64,000 nucleotides of DNA from Entophlyctis helioformis (Eukaryota > Chytridiomycota > Chytridiomycetes > Chytridiales > Chytriomycetaceae). Numbering within the stretch: position 1 is the stretch's first letter; each line of letters opens with the position of its first letter. Location of the stretch: NCBI GenBank assembly GCA_025526915.1, contig JAHLKH010000012.1, positions 178,238-242,237 on the forward strand, given 5' to 3'. Below are positions 25,061 through 35,825 of this stretch, piece after piece. The notes beneath the pieces were generated by a model. It did no database searches, had not been told where the DNA came from, and saw only the letters and a program-made list of their open reading frames with translations. The translations under genes were made by a program, and so were the position numbers.

Positions 25061-26831
25061 TCAGGCAAGGAGAAGATGGTCTTCCTTGCGGTGATCGACA
25101 AAGTCGTCGATACACTCCTTTGAGCTGATGCCGTAAGAGCGCTCGGCAGCAAACGCAAATCCTGGGACTGCACGACGCTGTCAGCCGGTGAACAATCAAA
25201 GGGTCCAGCGAGAGCAAACGCCGCTTACTGTGGCCTCTGTATCCTGGAATGGGCAGCGTCTTGGCCAGGTCCTTGGACGGCAGAGTCGATGTGGTTGTTG
25301 CAACACGGCTGGCCAAGTGGGTCGTCAGCACACTGGGACAGCAAACCAAAGCCAATGCATCGCGTACCCCTTCTCATCGCGGTGGTTAAAGTGGTCGTAG
25401 GCAACTTCGGCAGTCTTGCCAAACGTCATTGAGTAGCACGTGCGGCTGCCAGGAATGAATCCAGTGAAGCCTACCGCGACCGGTTAGAGTCTGATCTGCA
25501 TTGGGTGGCAGCGAGATCAGGAGAGAGCGGCCGGACAGACCTGGAATGGGGTCCATCTTGACAATCTCCTTGTTCTTGGAGCGCAGACGACTGCGAGGCT
25601 CGGCGTACGGGTTGCGCGGTGGCGGCGTGTGCGTAAACTCTTCGATGGCATTGCGGACACTGTGCGAGTAGGGCTGCCAGCACCGAAACGAGCGCAAGGA
25701 CGCTGGTCAGTCACCATACTGATTGCAGGCATTGCATGCACGTTCATGGCCATTACCTCGCCAAAGTAGTTTTGCAGCCGAGGCACGTATCCGGTGTACC
25801 CGCTGATGAACGTTTTTTGCGGGTGGTCCGACGGCAGCTTGTAAGGGCTCATGTCATCCGGCATTCGCTGGTTATCGCCGTGGATCAGGCCGGCACCCGA
25901 TGTCTGCACAACTGGCTTTGACGAGGAGGGAGACGCTGACGACGCGGGGCCAGAACCGTCCTTGGCTAGCTTAGCACCACCGCTGGACGCGGCGTCGACA
26001 CCACTTGCTTCGGCCTTGCGTTCCTTGTCGGCAGCCTGGCCGCGCTGGATCGCCAAGACGCGTGGCGGAAGCTGGTTTTTGGATTTGAGCATGCGCTGGA
26101 AGCTTGCGAGCGACGCATTTGTGGTCTCAACGTATGGCTTGCCAAAGTGCTCCTGCGACCGCGGAATGTAACCTGTTGCATTGTCGTGCAGGTCAGAAGT
26201 GTCATCAGTACTCGGGGTCAGCATCGAGTGTATGCAACCATCTGGCGCTGCATGGCAGATGCGATGCAGCGGCAGTATCTCTGCAGCAGATAGCGAAGGG
26301 GGCAGACAGGCGTGCAGGCAAAGGGGCATATGGGCAGATGGGCAGATGGGCAGGCAGATAGCCTGCGATTGTGCCACAGTTGGGAATGCAGCGGCAGAAA
26401 GCAGTGCGGTGATTACCAGTGTATCCAGGCACGGGTGGGAACGAAAACCGGTCATCGCCCGTCGCATACTTGTTACGGCCCTTCCACACGTACGCATCCG
26501 CATCCTCGGCCGTCATGGCGCCGCCATCCTGAGCAGCGGCAGCGGCAGAGATTGCGCTCGCGCCAGGCCCCTGCGCCGATCCACTGCCGCCACCGCCTCC
26601 GCCGGCACCACTGCCAGCGCCGCTGCCGGCAACCCCTCCAGTGCTGGCCTTGTTATTGCGCACACGACGCGCCACGTCCTGCTGGATCACGCCCTTTTTG
26701 AGCGACGGGTCTGTCCGCAAGATGTGCCGCGTGGCGTTGCCGTAGGTGAGGCCGAATTGGTACTTCATCGAGGGCACGAAGCCAGCGAAGCCGGGCGTCG
26801 CGATACACGTTGTTTCTTCCTGCAGCTTCAT
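25061..26831 (-). CDS. CIMIP2/FAM166-like ciliary microtubule inner protein
   Basis: CIMIP2-type proteins line the inside of axonemal doublet microtubules. Diagnostic G(Y/F)xG(F/Y)(V/I)P motifs recur: PGFAGFVPSMKYQFGLTYG at the N-terminus, PGYTG joined to YIPRSQEHFGKPYVETTNAS, SGYTGYVPRLQNYFGEV, GFTGFIPGSRTCYSMTFGKT, and IPGYRGHS near the end. The final exon reads FAFAAERSYGISSKECIDDF and stops at 25061-25063. Between motifs are a Gly/Ser/Ala-rich insert (about 26530-26650) and a Ser-rich linker. About five introns interrupt it, and some fall inside the repeated motif. It lies 117 bp downstream of the WD40 gene start on the same strand. If the organism has flagellated zoospores, expression with other axonemal genes would be expected (inference). 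Confidence 0.78.
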
Positions 26832-27096
26832 GGCGTCTGCGTGTTAGGATCGTATGTACGTATGGGTGTGTCGTGCGATCCTTGGCTGGCCGTCTCTCTA
26901 TCTCTCTCTCTTCCTCCTTTGAGCAGCTTCTGTCGGGCAGCGAACAAACGAGCGAGAATTCCGTTATGTATTCAAAATGGTCGGCTCAGGCGAGGCGAGC
27001 ACAATGAGTGTGCCCAATGACGTCATTCGAATCGATCTGGCCAAGGTTGTCATTGACTCATGGCGTTCGAGCCAGCTTCATTCAAACGGCAATCGT
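26832..27096. other. Intergenic region with pyrimidine tract
   Basis: This lies between the CIMIP2-like start and the QPCT stop, both on the minus strand. It contains a CT-rich tract near 26893-26920. No gene is seen. Confidence 0.5.
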
Positions 27097-28272
27097 TTAC
27101 AAGGACAGACCCAAGTACTCTGCAACAAGCGTGCGGAAGATGAGCGCGAGATCGTGGACAGACTCTGGCGAGATGGCATCTCCAGTGTCGTGCTTGGTGT
27201 GCCAGACTTGGGGAAAAGGAATCGGGATGCAGTGGACGACGGGCACGCCACGACGGTAAAACGGAACATGGTCGTCCGCAATGCTGTCGGCCGAAAAGTA
27301 CTGCGAGAGACCCGGCTGAAAGATGCCGCGGTCGTTGGGGTCGCGCACGCGTCTGGTGAGAGTCTTGGACAGGACGCCACTGGAAGCAAGGCGGCCTTGA
27401 ATGTCGACCAGTCTGTCCCAGATCCACGACGACTCTGGATGGGTGTTTGGGATCTTGATTTCCGGTGTGCCGAGCAGATCCAGCAGCACTAATGCGTCCA
27501 TCTGAGCCAAGGGCGTCGTATGGTAGATGTCTGCACCGTCAGCAACACTGCCGGCACCCAAGTCGGCACCACGCATGATGGCTGCCACCGGGTCGGATGC
27601 AACAGCAACGCGGGTGTTTTCCCACTTGGCGGCCAGATGGCGCGAGCCGTAGATGGAGTCGCTGTCCGACCACTCCACGAGCGCCTCTTCGCCGTCAAAG
27701 AAGATGAGCTGCACAGTCGAGAACCGATCGCCGTCCTGCATCTGCGCATCAAGCAGGCCGTTGAGTGTGCGGGCAATGTCGACCAGAATGGCGCACGGCA
27801 CGGACGAGTCGGTGGCGCCAATGAACTCAAAGTCCTCAAAGTACTTGGAGTCAAAGTGAGCGCCGAGCACCAGACGGCGCTGCGCGGCCGGATCCTTTGT
27901 GACGACAATGTTGTTGAACTCCCTGTCGCCAAAGGGCGTCTTGTCCGTGAACGGATCCTGCTCAACGTGCCAGCCGAGGCTGGTGAAGGTGTCGATGATG
28001 AAGCGCTGGACGTTCTTGTTGCCCTGCGAGCCCGACACTCGCGGCACAAGGAACGGCGCCAGCGTCGAGCCGTGCTGCGTGAGGTTGGCGGGTGCGGACA
28101 GCGCTGCCAGAGCCTTGAGGTCTTTGGTGGTCAGGCGGCTCTGGAAGCGGTCGCGCACCTGGCGGGCATCGGCAGCGAGGATGGCCGACGGTGCTGTGGC
28201 AAGCAGCAGCAGGACGGCCACGAGGCTGACGGCGAGCGCCGTTGCCCTTGTCCACGATCTCGGTGACGGCAT
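27097..28272 (-). CDS. Glutaminyl-peptide cyclotransferase (M28 fold)
   Basis: This enzyme converts N-terminal Gln of secretory proteins to pyroglutamate. A single exon starts MPSPRSWTRA and is followed by a hydrophobic signal or anchor (ALAVSLVAVLLLLATAPSA). The family features are all present: GSQGNKNVQRFIIDTFTSLG, then VLGAHFDSK (zinc-binding His/Asp region), IGATDSSVPCAILVDIAR, IFFDGEEALVEWSDSDSIYG (Glu and Asp ligands or catalytic), MDALVLLDLLG, and near the end HCIPIPFPQVWHTKHDT with the zinc-ligand His. The length of about 391 residues is typical. An upstream in-frame extension to 28533 lacks features and overlaps the divergent XPA gene, so the ATG at 28272 is chosen. It probably acts in the ER/Golgi lumen. 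Start codons of this gene and XPA are separated by only 6 bp. Confidence 0.93.
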   Translation of the reverse strand: MPSPRSWTRATALAVSLVAVLLLLATAPSAILAADARQVRDRFQSRLTTKDLKALAALSAPANLTQHGSTLAPFLVPRVSGSQGNKNVQRFIIDTFTSLGWHVEQDPFTDKTPFGDREFNNIVVTKDPAAQRRLVLGAHFDSKYFEDFEFIGATDSSVPCAILVDIARTLNGLLDAQMQDGDRFSTVQLIFFDGEEALVEWSDSDSIYGSRHLAAKWENTRVAVASDPVAAIMRGADLGAGSVADGADIYHTTPLAQMDALVLLDLLGTPEIKIPNTHPESSWIWDRLVDIQGRLASSGVLSKTLTRRVRDPNDRGIFQPGLSQYFSADSIADDHVPFYRRGVPVVHCIPIPFPQVWHTKHDTGDAISPESVHDLALIFRTLVAEYLGLSL

Positions 28273-28278
28273 TTTGCA

Positions 28279-29557
28279 ATGGCAAGCCCGCAGACTGCAC
28301 CGAGCAACCACAACAACCAGGCCGGCCAGGCAGGTGGCGGTGGGTTCGCTGGGCCGACGAGGAGCCAGGAGCCAGGACTGCAGCCGCCGCAGAGCGCACA
28401 GAGCGCACAGCAGGGCCAGGCATCGGGGCCGGGACAGCCGATGAATGCGACCAAGCGCAAGCGTCGTGCGATTGACTTGACGTACTGTACGACGGCAATG
28501 CCAGTGTGGATCAGACTCCCGTCTGGCGCTCATCGGACACTTGCTGACCTGCCGAGCGTTGGCGTCGCCACGGTGCCATTGCAGGCGAGTTCAATCTGGC
28601 GACCATGACAGACACGCGGGGCGGGTTCCTTGCGGAAGAGCCTGCAGCAGCCACAGGAGCAGGCGACAATGGATCAGCCAACGCTCCAGCACCACCAGCC
28701 AAGACGGTATCAAGCATCTACGACCGACGTGAGCGTTGGACATCCACGATCGCGTAGCACGGCCGTTCACGTCTGGCTGACACACATGGCATGCCTGCGT
28801 TCCACAGCGATCCACCCTGACCCGCGACAGAATCCGCGGTGTGTCAAGTGCAAGTCGATCGACATTGATGTCAACTACGAGAAGCACTTTAACGAGCTCG
28901 TCTGCCGCAAGTGCACAAGACAGTATGCAGAAGAGTACAGTCTGCTCACCAAGACAGAGTGTCGCGAGGATTATTTGTTGACGGAAAGTGAGTTTTTGGG
29001 GTGGCTTGCAAGGCTGCCTGGTCACTTCTGATGGATGGGTGGGTGGACAGGTGAACTGCGCGACACGTCCAAGTTGCCCCACTGGATAAAGGCCAATCCG
29101 CACAAATCGACATACAGCAATATGCTGTTGTATCTGCGCAAGCAGGTCGAGGCATTTGCATGGAACAAGTGGGGATCGCCCGAGGCGCTGGACGCCGAGT
29201 TTGAGCGACGCGAAGACGAGAAGCAAGAACGCAAGGCTAAGAAGTTTAAGAAGAAGCTTGCTGGTAAGCCGGACACGGCGGTCTGGGATAAGCCAGGAGG
29301 TGTCCAACTAATCGCTTGAACACATGGCAGAGCTGCGCAAGAAGACGCGCACGAGCACATGGCAGCTGCAGCGCGAGCAGGACCACGAGCACGAGTTTGG
29401 AGACGACCAGTTTGACGAAGCAAACGACAGGCGAGTGGGATGCATGCCAAGCCCATATCATCCTGCATGGCGTGTTTACTGACGCACGCGGCGGCATTGC
29501 AGGCACTACCAAAAGTGCCAAAGTTGCGGGTTGGAGGTCGAGTTTGAGACGTTTTGA
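28279..29557 (+). CDS. XPA/Rad14 nucleotide-excision repair protein
   Basis: XPA verifies damaged DNA and organises the excision-repair complex with RPA and TFIIH. The N-terminal exon is Gln/Gly/Pro-rich and ends in a basic KRKRR nuclear-localisation-like motif. The next exon carries DTRGGFLAEE, the counterpart of the DTGGGFxxEE ERCC1-binding motif. The zinc finger CVKCKSIDIDVNYEKHFNEL then VCRKC is C-X2-C-X17-C-X2-C, exactly the XPA spacing. It is followed by LLTKTECREDYLLTE and, after an intron, LPHWIKANPHKSTYSNMLLY. A Lys-rich helix and the end QKCQSCGLEVEFETF are as in XPA. Introns lie at about 28480-28590, 28733-28810, 28990-29050, 29263-29330 and about 29430-29502. The stop is at 29555-29557. 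Confidence 0.92.
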
Positions 29558-29740
29558 AGTCGCAATGAACGCGCCGTCCAGAAGCGTGGATGTGAGGGCC
29601 GCCTGGGCGGACATGCGCGCAGCATGGAGGGAGTGACGAAACCCGACGCGGCCAGTCAGTCGCGTCCAAGCGAGCACGTTCCGCACGTTCCTGGGCCATT
29701 GGTGCTGCGTGTGGATGCGGGACTGCGCAGACGCTGGCAT

Positions 29741-29804
29741 CTCAGCGCGGGCCTCTCAGCGCGAGCCTCTCAGCGCGAGCCTCTCAGCGCGAGCCTCTCA
29801 GCGT
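29741..29804 (+). repeat. 14-bp tandem repeat
   Basis: The unit AGCGCGAGCCTCTC is repeated about four and a half times with one variant copy, upstream of the GATA factor. Confidence 0.85.
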
Positions 29805-29886
29805 GTTCCCCGAAGCGAGCGCTGCAGATCTGCGAGATCCCCCTCGAGATCCCCACACGGCCACGGCAGCAGCAGCAGCCACGACG

Positions 29887-29890
<4 letters not shown>

Positions 29891-29928
<38 letters not shown>
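29891..29928 (+). repeat. (CA)19 microsatellite
   Basis: An uninterrupted CA dinucleotide run of 38 bases. Confidence 0.95.
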
Positions 29929-29930
<2 letters not shown>

Positions 29931-29981
29931 CAGCACACGCTTCCCGCCCCCTCGAACGCCTCGCACGCCTCGCAGCGACCA

Positions 29982-30014
29982 CCCGCCCGCCCGCCCGCCC
30001 GCCTGCCCGCCCAG
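29982..30014 (+). repeat. (CCCG)n tract
   Basis: An imperfect CCCG tetranucleotide run just upstream of the ATG of the GATA gene. Confidence 0.85.
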
Positions 30015-30030
30015 CCAGGCGCACCCGTCG

Positions 30031-32222
30031 ATGCAGACCGTCCCCTCGGCGCACTCTGAGCTGCCGCAACTGCCAAAGGCCCAAAAGCCTGCCGACAGTC
30101 CGTTCGGCGCCGTCTCCGCAAGCACCGGCCCAGAGCTCCCGCTACCTCTGTCCTTCCTGGCTGGCCCGCCGCTCAGCCAGCCGTCCCTACACCAGCCGCC
30201 CCTACACCAGCAGCCCCACAGCGAAGGAGGCGTCCCGCTTCCACTGCAGCGTCAACACGACCAGCATCTGCATCTTGAGCAGCAGCAGCACCAGCAGCAG
30301 CACCAACAACAAGCTTCTGCGCTCGCCCCGCCTCCGTCCAACACAGGCGGCCGCGGACGGGCTCTCTTGCGTGCAGGGCCGGGCACAGGGCGTGGTAAAA
30401 GCCCCGTCTCCGCCTCGTCCTTCTCGTCGGCATCGTCTGCCGCCACAGGCTTTGGCGCCGTGTACGTCGGCAGCCCGCTTGCTGCGTCCGTCCACTCGGC
30501 TGGTGCTTCAAGCACCGCGTCGGCCTCTGCAGCCTCGTCGCTGTCAAGCACCTCGGCAATGCCCAACCCTCAGCAACTCAACGCCCCGGCCATGGCCGCG
30601 TCGGGCTCGAGCCCTGGCTTTGGCTCGGGGGGCATCGGAGCCCCAGTAATGGCCCACACAGCAAGCGGCAGATCGGCCACTGGAAGCCACGGCAAAGACG
30701 TCTCGCTCGACGACGCCTACCTGCTGCTCGACCTGCCGTACCAGACGGCCCCGTCGGCTCCGCTGCCCATCCCACAAACCGCGTCCGGCCACATGGCAGG
30801 TGGCAGTGCTGCTGGCAACTACGCGCGCGAGGAAGCGCTCCATCTGTCAATCGACGACGATCGCCCGCCGCTCTTTTATGCCACAAGCGCCCCCACAGAC
30901 GACGAGGAGCTTGTGCTGGCCGCCCAGGTGCTCGTCGGCACGCAGTCGCTGCGCGTCTCGTCGTCCACGTCGTCGTACCAGCCGCCCTCTGCGCTGGCTG
31001 CGCTGGCTGCAGGCAAAGGTCTGCACGGCCATCCATCCAGCATTGCCATGGGCTTCCACGGTAGCCATGGTCACGGCGTGGCCGGCAACTCGGCGCATGC
31101 ACCTCTTGCGCACCACGCACACAACGCACACAACGCGACGCACATTCCTGGCCTGGGCCGCATCGGCCCGGCGTCGTCGTCCGCGTCGCTGCTGTCGGCA
31201 AGCTTCCCGCGCACCGTCACCGACATCCGCAGGACCTCCACATCAGCGGCGCCAGTCTTCTCGTGGCTGGTGGACGACTCGGCCGCAAAGCCGCAGCAGC
31301 CGCTGCCCATGGACGTGGAGCACGCGTCCTTTGGCCTGCATCCGCGCCACTCGGCCCTCAAGCCGCCCCTCTCGTCCTCACCGCCCTCTGCCGCCTCGTC
31401 ATCGTCCGCCTCCGTCTCCTCATACTCCGCGCACCAGCACCAGCTTCTAGACACCAAGCCGGCTGGCTCGCAGCCCCAGCAGCAAGGCATGCACCCGTTC
31501 CAGCAATACCTGCATGTCCAGCAGCAACTCCAGCACCACTCGCCGTCCACATCCCCTTCCTCCGCCTCCAGTGTCGTTGTCTCGCCTAATGCCAAGGCAA
31601 CCAAGTCGCGCCGGAAAACAGCCAATGCCGAATCGCGGCTGGCGAGTTCAACCCTTGCCGGCAATGCCACTGGCCGCTCGTCGGTCCGCAAGAAGCGCAA
31701 TCCGCAAGACAGAGAAGAGTCGGTTGAACGCAAGTCGGCATCGCCCTCCCCGTCTCGCAGTCTGGGCGGCTCGGGCAGATCGCGCTCGAGCGTCCCTAGT
31801 CTGCCCAGTAGCCAGCTGTCTGACGGTCCTGTGCCAATGGACACTGACACGCCGCTGGCTGACCTTGCCGCCACGCCACCAAAAGCCATTCCGTCGTACG
31901 CCTATGTGCGGCAGTGCAGCTACTGCCAAGCCACAACCACCCCCATGTGGCGCCATGGACCTGCCGGATACCCCGATCTTTGCAACAAGGTATCCAAGCC
32001 ATACTGACTGGCTGCATATGCATACTGCCACATCCAATGGAGGCTCTAACACTCTTTGAAAAGTGCGGCGTCAAGTGGATGCGTGGCCGCATTTTACAGG
32101 ATCTCGGGACCAGCACTTCAAGCAGCTCGGTTGCCAGCACGCCGTCTGGTTTCGTGGCGGCTGCTGGCCCTCTGAGCACAACTAGCGGCGGCGGCGGCAC
32201 AACGCACAAGTCTGAAGGGTGA
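30031..32222 (+). CDS. GATA-type zinc finger transcription factor
   Basis: The protein starts MQTVPSAHSELPQLPKAQKP (first in-frame ATG). It has about 620 residues of low-complexity Ser, Ala, Pro, His and Gln sequence, including Gln/His runs near 30280-30320 and basic patches such as KSRRKTAN and RKKRNP near 31605-31700 that could be nuclear-localisation signals. The DNA-binding finger is split by an intron (31990-32063): QCSYCQATTTPMWRHGPAGY then PDLCNK, joined to CGVKWMRGRI. The spacing C-X2-C-X18-C-X2-C is the X18 class of fungal GATA factors (as in WC-2-like proteins) rather than the X17 class. The Ser/Gly tail ends at 32220-32222. No PAS or LOV domain is visible, so the regulatory pathway cannot be named. 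Confidence 0.88.
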
Positions 32223-32496
32223 TTGGTCAATCGTTATCCCATCGGTGTCGCTGGTTATTGCCACTGCCCCCTTGTCGCCTTTTCTTTGTCTATACTTTCA
32301 ACAATCGTTTTAAATCTCTCCATCTTGGTAGCCATTGCCGTCGTTCCTTGGCTTTAGTTGCATGCTTGCTGCCAGACGATTGAATGTTTGTTGTGTGGGC
32401 GTCGGAGATACGCGGCTGGCGTTCCTCAGACAAGGCTGCTTGAACGCGCCATCCCTTGAGTTTGCCTCAAAAACAACAGCCTGCCCAACGCTTGCC

Positions 32497-33795
32497 ATGT
32501 CTCGTTTCCCGTTGCTCGCGCTGGTTGTCACTCTGAGTCTCTCGCGGCTCGCGGCGGCGATGGACTGGGTTCTCTACTCGAGCGTCCGCACGTGTCCAGG
32601 CATACCCATCTCGACTGGAAACATGAACACCATGGACTACATCATACCGGCCACGCTGCCGACTGAGCCGCGTCGCTGTCTTATCTTTGGCCCGTCAAAC
32701 TACTTCTACTTGGCGTACTTGGATGCCACCAAGACCAGTGTTGGGTTGAACCAGTGTCCGACCCGCGACTGCTCGTCGCAGTGCTCGTTCGTGGAGGCTG
32801 GCGTTCGTTGGGAAAAGAGCCCCTCGCAGCGATGCAGCCCTGTGTTTGCCAACATATCGTCAAATGCCGTTCTCACCATCGGCGACATGGAGAATGGTCT
32901 TGCCGCGTCGGGGGCCGCTGGGATCCTGGGCGACGGCCGCGCGGCGTCGGCATACTACCTACAGCTCCTCTACGTGCCAGAAGCCAACTGTGTCGGCAGC
33001 CCGGTGATGGGAGGCATGCGATACCTGTTCGAGACTTGCAGCCGCATCAATGTCACTTCATTCGCTTCGAGCAACTTTACAGAGACCAGCCAAGACTTTG
33101 TCACGCACATTTGCACTGACGAGCAGTGCAGCATCGGCTGCCAGATGTTCTTCACGGGGTCCAAGCCCGTTGCCAAGGGATCGCCACCAGTGTGTTCCGT
33201 TGACTCGACGTTTAGCAGACTCAGGTTCGAGGGCAAGGCATTGACCAGCTCGTCCCGCTTTCAACCCCAGCTGCCGCAAGCAGTACCTCGCAAATACCTT
33301 TCAGCAGGCGACATTGCAGGCATTGTTGTCGCCGGCGTGTTCGTGATTGGTGGGGTCGCGTTCCTCCTTATCTGGCGCCAAAAGAGATCCGCGGACCCGC
33401 GCAGCAGTACTAGCAGCAGCAAGACCATCAATGACGATAGCCTCGACCATGGCCGACATGGCCTATTCCAACGCATATTGGGCAACTCTTCGTCAGTCAA
33501 GCCATCGCCATCCAAACCAGACAAGCCAGAATCTGACCCAGAGCTCGAAGGAAAGGCCAGTCTTACGCCACCCTCGTATCAAGAAGCACAAGCGCTCTCA
33601 CAGCAATCAATCGTTGTCGTGAGCAGCCACGACGATGAGCGGTTTGGCGTCATGGAAATCACCAGCCAGCAATCCGAGAATCATTCCAACCAGCACTATG
33701 GCGTTATGGAGATCAACAACAGAAACGCACTTGATGACATTGCCAACCAGCAGTATGGCGTCATGGAAGCCAACTACCCTCGTCGCACAGCATAG
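32497..33795 (+). CDS. Type I membrane protein, Cys-rich ectodomain, repeated FGVMEI-like tail motif
   Basis: A single-exon ORF of 432 residues. MSRFPLLALVVTLSLSRLAA is a clear signal peptide. The ectodomain has many cysteines (CPTRDCSSQCSF; CTDEQCSIGCQMFF) and N-glycosylation sequons (NISS, NVTS, NFTE). A single transmembrane helix follows (IAGIVVAGVFVIGGVAFLLI) with basic residues just after it (WRQKRS). The cytoplasmic tail is Ser-rich and carries PPSY and three copies of a short motif near the end: ERFGVMEI, QHYGVMEI and QQYGVMEA. An in-frame extension upstream to 32335 lacks support because the signal peptide begins at 32497. The architecture is that of a cell-surface sensor or adhesin, but no family is recognised. 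Confidence 0.75.
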   Translation: MSRFPLLALVVTLSLSRLAAAMDWVLYSSVRTCPGIPISTGNMNTMDYIIPATLPTEPRRCLIFGPSNYFYLAYLDATKTSVGLNQCPTRDCSSQCSFVEAGVRWEKSPSQRCSPVFANISSNAVLTIGDMENGLAASGAAGILGDGRAASAYYLQLLYVPEANCVGSPVMGGMRYLFETCSRINVTSFASSNFTETSQDFVTHICTDEQCSIGCQMFFTGSKPVAKGSPPVCSVDSTFSRLRFEGKALTSSSRFQPQLPQAVPRKYLSAGDIAGIVVAGVFVIGGVAFLLIWRQKRSADPRSSTSSSKTINDDSLDHGRHGLFQRILGNSSSVKPSPSKPDKPESDPELEGKASLTPPSYQEAQALSQQSIVVVSSHDDERFGVMEITSQQSENHSNQHYGVMEINNRNALDDIANQQYGVMEANYPRRTA

Positions 33796-34292
33796 TATGC
33801 GCGAATAATACTTTCATACCCACATACGGCCGCCGTGTTGAAATAAACGGTGGCGTCTTCCGAGTGCATGTCTGCAACAGTCTGCGATGTCAACTAACAG
33901 ATATGGATGCGGCATTTCAAGTTCTCGCATGAAAACACTCCATCAGCCATGGCGTAGGCTCGCTGGAAGCCATCCCACAGGTACCCTTACCCTACAGCGC
34001 GTCGTTTGTGTGCCCAGAGCTCATGCCAGATCGCCCAAAGTGACGCTTGCAAGAAGTCTGCTCAACCCATCAGCCTCGAGTTACTGCATCTGCTCCGCAT
34101 TAAATGCTTCGCCACATATCCCGTCAAGGACCAGCCCCCACGCCAAGCTCACCACGCCAGCCACACTGTGCACCATAGCATGCCGTGTCAGTGCATGTCC
34201 CACATTCCCAAGCGTTTCGGTGGCGCTTGTTGGACGATCGCGTCGAGTGGATCTTGTCCACACAGCCACAAAGCAAGCAAGCGGCTGTGACG
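33796..34292. other. Intergenic region containing the left edge of the tandem array
   Basis: This includes the 3' UTR of the membrane-protein gene. From about 34086 the sequence matches 52030 onward and 63566 onward, so the array begins here. No independent gene is seen. Confidence 0.6.
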
Positions 34293-34519
34293 ATGACGAC
34301 GAAGCGACAGAGGAAGCGACAGACAACAGACGGCAACGAGCTTGTGCGCCGTCTGCAGAGCCGTCTGCAGAGCACAGCCGAGCAACTGGTTGCCCTTGGC
34401 CGCACGGACATTGTGCTGGCTGTCGTCGAGCAGGTCGTTGGAGCGAGTGGCAGCCAAGTCGTCGAGCCAGGACAGACAGGACAGCCGCAAGTGCAGCCGC
34501 CAGCCAAGCGACGCAAGAC

Positions 34520-34561
<42 letters not shown>

Positions 34562-35825
34562 TGCACAGCCCGGCGTGCCTCGCTTTGTATCGCCACCAGC
34601 CACCGGCGACCTTGCGTTCGGACGCAGCCACTGGGACGGCAAGCCCGCCGAGATCCACGCCATGATCCTCAAGCACGCCGGCCCGCTCACTCGCTTCCTG
34701 TGCGGCCTGCTCGGCGACACGGACAAACTCGACGATGAGACGGCGCTGGAGCTGTGGATCGATGCGTTCAAGATGGACTGGCAGGGCGATCTGCGTCTGC
34801 TGCCTCATGTTTGGCTGGATGTCGACAACGGACTGCTCCTCGTACACTCTCGCTCCATGTACCACCGTCTGTGCAAGCGCTTTCAGCATCACATCGATTG
34901 CTATTATGAACGCTCAGAAGAATACGACAACTATGACGAACCCTTCGCTGACGATTACTGGGACCACTACCAGACCGATCTCATCCCCATGCGAAACGGC
35001 TGGTTCGATCTGGTCGACTTTACGCATCCGATCGCACTTGCTCGCTTGGCCATCCAATTTGGCTGCCTCGATCTGCTCAAGCATCTCGACGACAAGTACA
35101 AGACGCTCCAACGCTGGATGGCCAAGTACGATGTGACAAGCGAGTACTGGAAACAAGCAGTTGATCACGCAGCAAGCCATGGACATATCGATATTGTGCA
35201 GTACCTGTTTGATCTCGGTGTGACGGGATGCACGATTAATGCCATGGACGGTGCGGCTGCCAACGGTCACTTGCATGCCCTCATCTGGCTCCATGAGAAC
35301 ACGACGGCAGGATGCACATATTGTGCGATGGACGACGTGGCGGATAACGGCCATCTGCATGTGGTCAAGTGGCTGATTACGAATAGGACGGAAGTATGTG
35401 CAGAGGATGCGATGCTCCATTCTGCCAAGCATGGCCGCGTTGATATGGTGCGGTGGCTTCACGAGACCCGCAGTGTAGAGTGCACGTCTGAAGCACTGGA
35501 TGCCGCCATCAGCAAGGGACACTTGGACGTCGTCAAGTACATCCACTCCAAGGGCGGTCGCGCACCAAACGACGCAGTTGAGACGGCAGCAGAAAAGGGC
35601 AATATCAAGATGGTGTCTCACTTGTTGGATCTCGGATACGCGGTTGGACTCGAAGCACTCGTCTATGCCAAGAATGCCGATATCGCTGATATTCTCTTTG
35701 GCAGCCTCACACTGCGCCGTACACAGGCATTGCTTTCACAAGCGAAACAAGGAGGTGGCACCAACAAGACCATCATCGAGCGGCTCGAATCGACCATCAA
35801 GAAACAGCAGAAGCGGCGCAAGTGA
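34293..35825 (+). CDS. Ankyrin-repeat protein (unit A copy, intact)
   Basis: Single exon, 510 residues, starting MTTKRQRKRQTTDGNELVRR. Basic patches at the N-terminus and PPAKRRK around residue 75 look like nuclear-localisation signals. A poly-Ala tract of 12 residues encoded by a CAG/GCA run (34527-34558) follows. The middle segment (HWDGKPAEIHAMILKHAGPL) resembles the leader that precedes ankyrin repeats in similar fungal and amoebal proteins. The C-terminal half has about six degenerate ankyrin-like repeats of 33-35 residues: HGHIDIVQYLFDLG, NGHLHALIWLHEN, NGHLHVVKWLITN, HGRVDMVRWLHET, KGHLDVVKYIHSK, KGNIKMVSHLLDL. This GHLxVVKWLHxN style is common in amoebal, giant-virus and chytrid ankyrin families. 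The tail is basic (KKQQKRRK). Function unknown; protein-protein interaction is inferred. Confidence 0.85.

Larger units (their letters stand above)
29558..30030. other. Intergenic region, repeat-rich upstream of the GATA gene
   Basis: This 473-bp spacer contains a 14-bp tandem repeat, a (CA)19 microsatellite and a CCCG tetranucleotide tract (listed separately). It probably includes the 3' UTR of XPA and the promoter/5' UTR of the GATA factor. An open frame crosses it but lacks an ATG. Confidence 0.55.

Noticed and set aside
28273..28533. Upstream in-frame extension of the glutaminyl cyclotransferase
   Set aside because: It overlaps the XPA first exon, lacks family features and would bury the signal peptide.
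29891..29928. CRISPR-like or other spaced repeat array
   Set aside because: It is a plain CA dinucleotide run. No spaced direct repeats of CRISPR type occur anywhere in the window.
29803..30030. N-terminal extension of the GATA factor through the CA and CCCG repeats
   Set aside because: There is no ATG in frame before 30031, and the encoded His-Thr and Pro-Ala runs are products of microsatellites.
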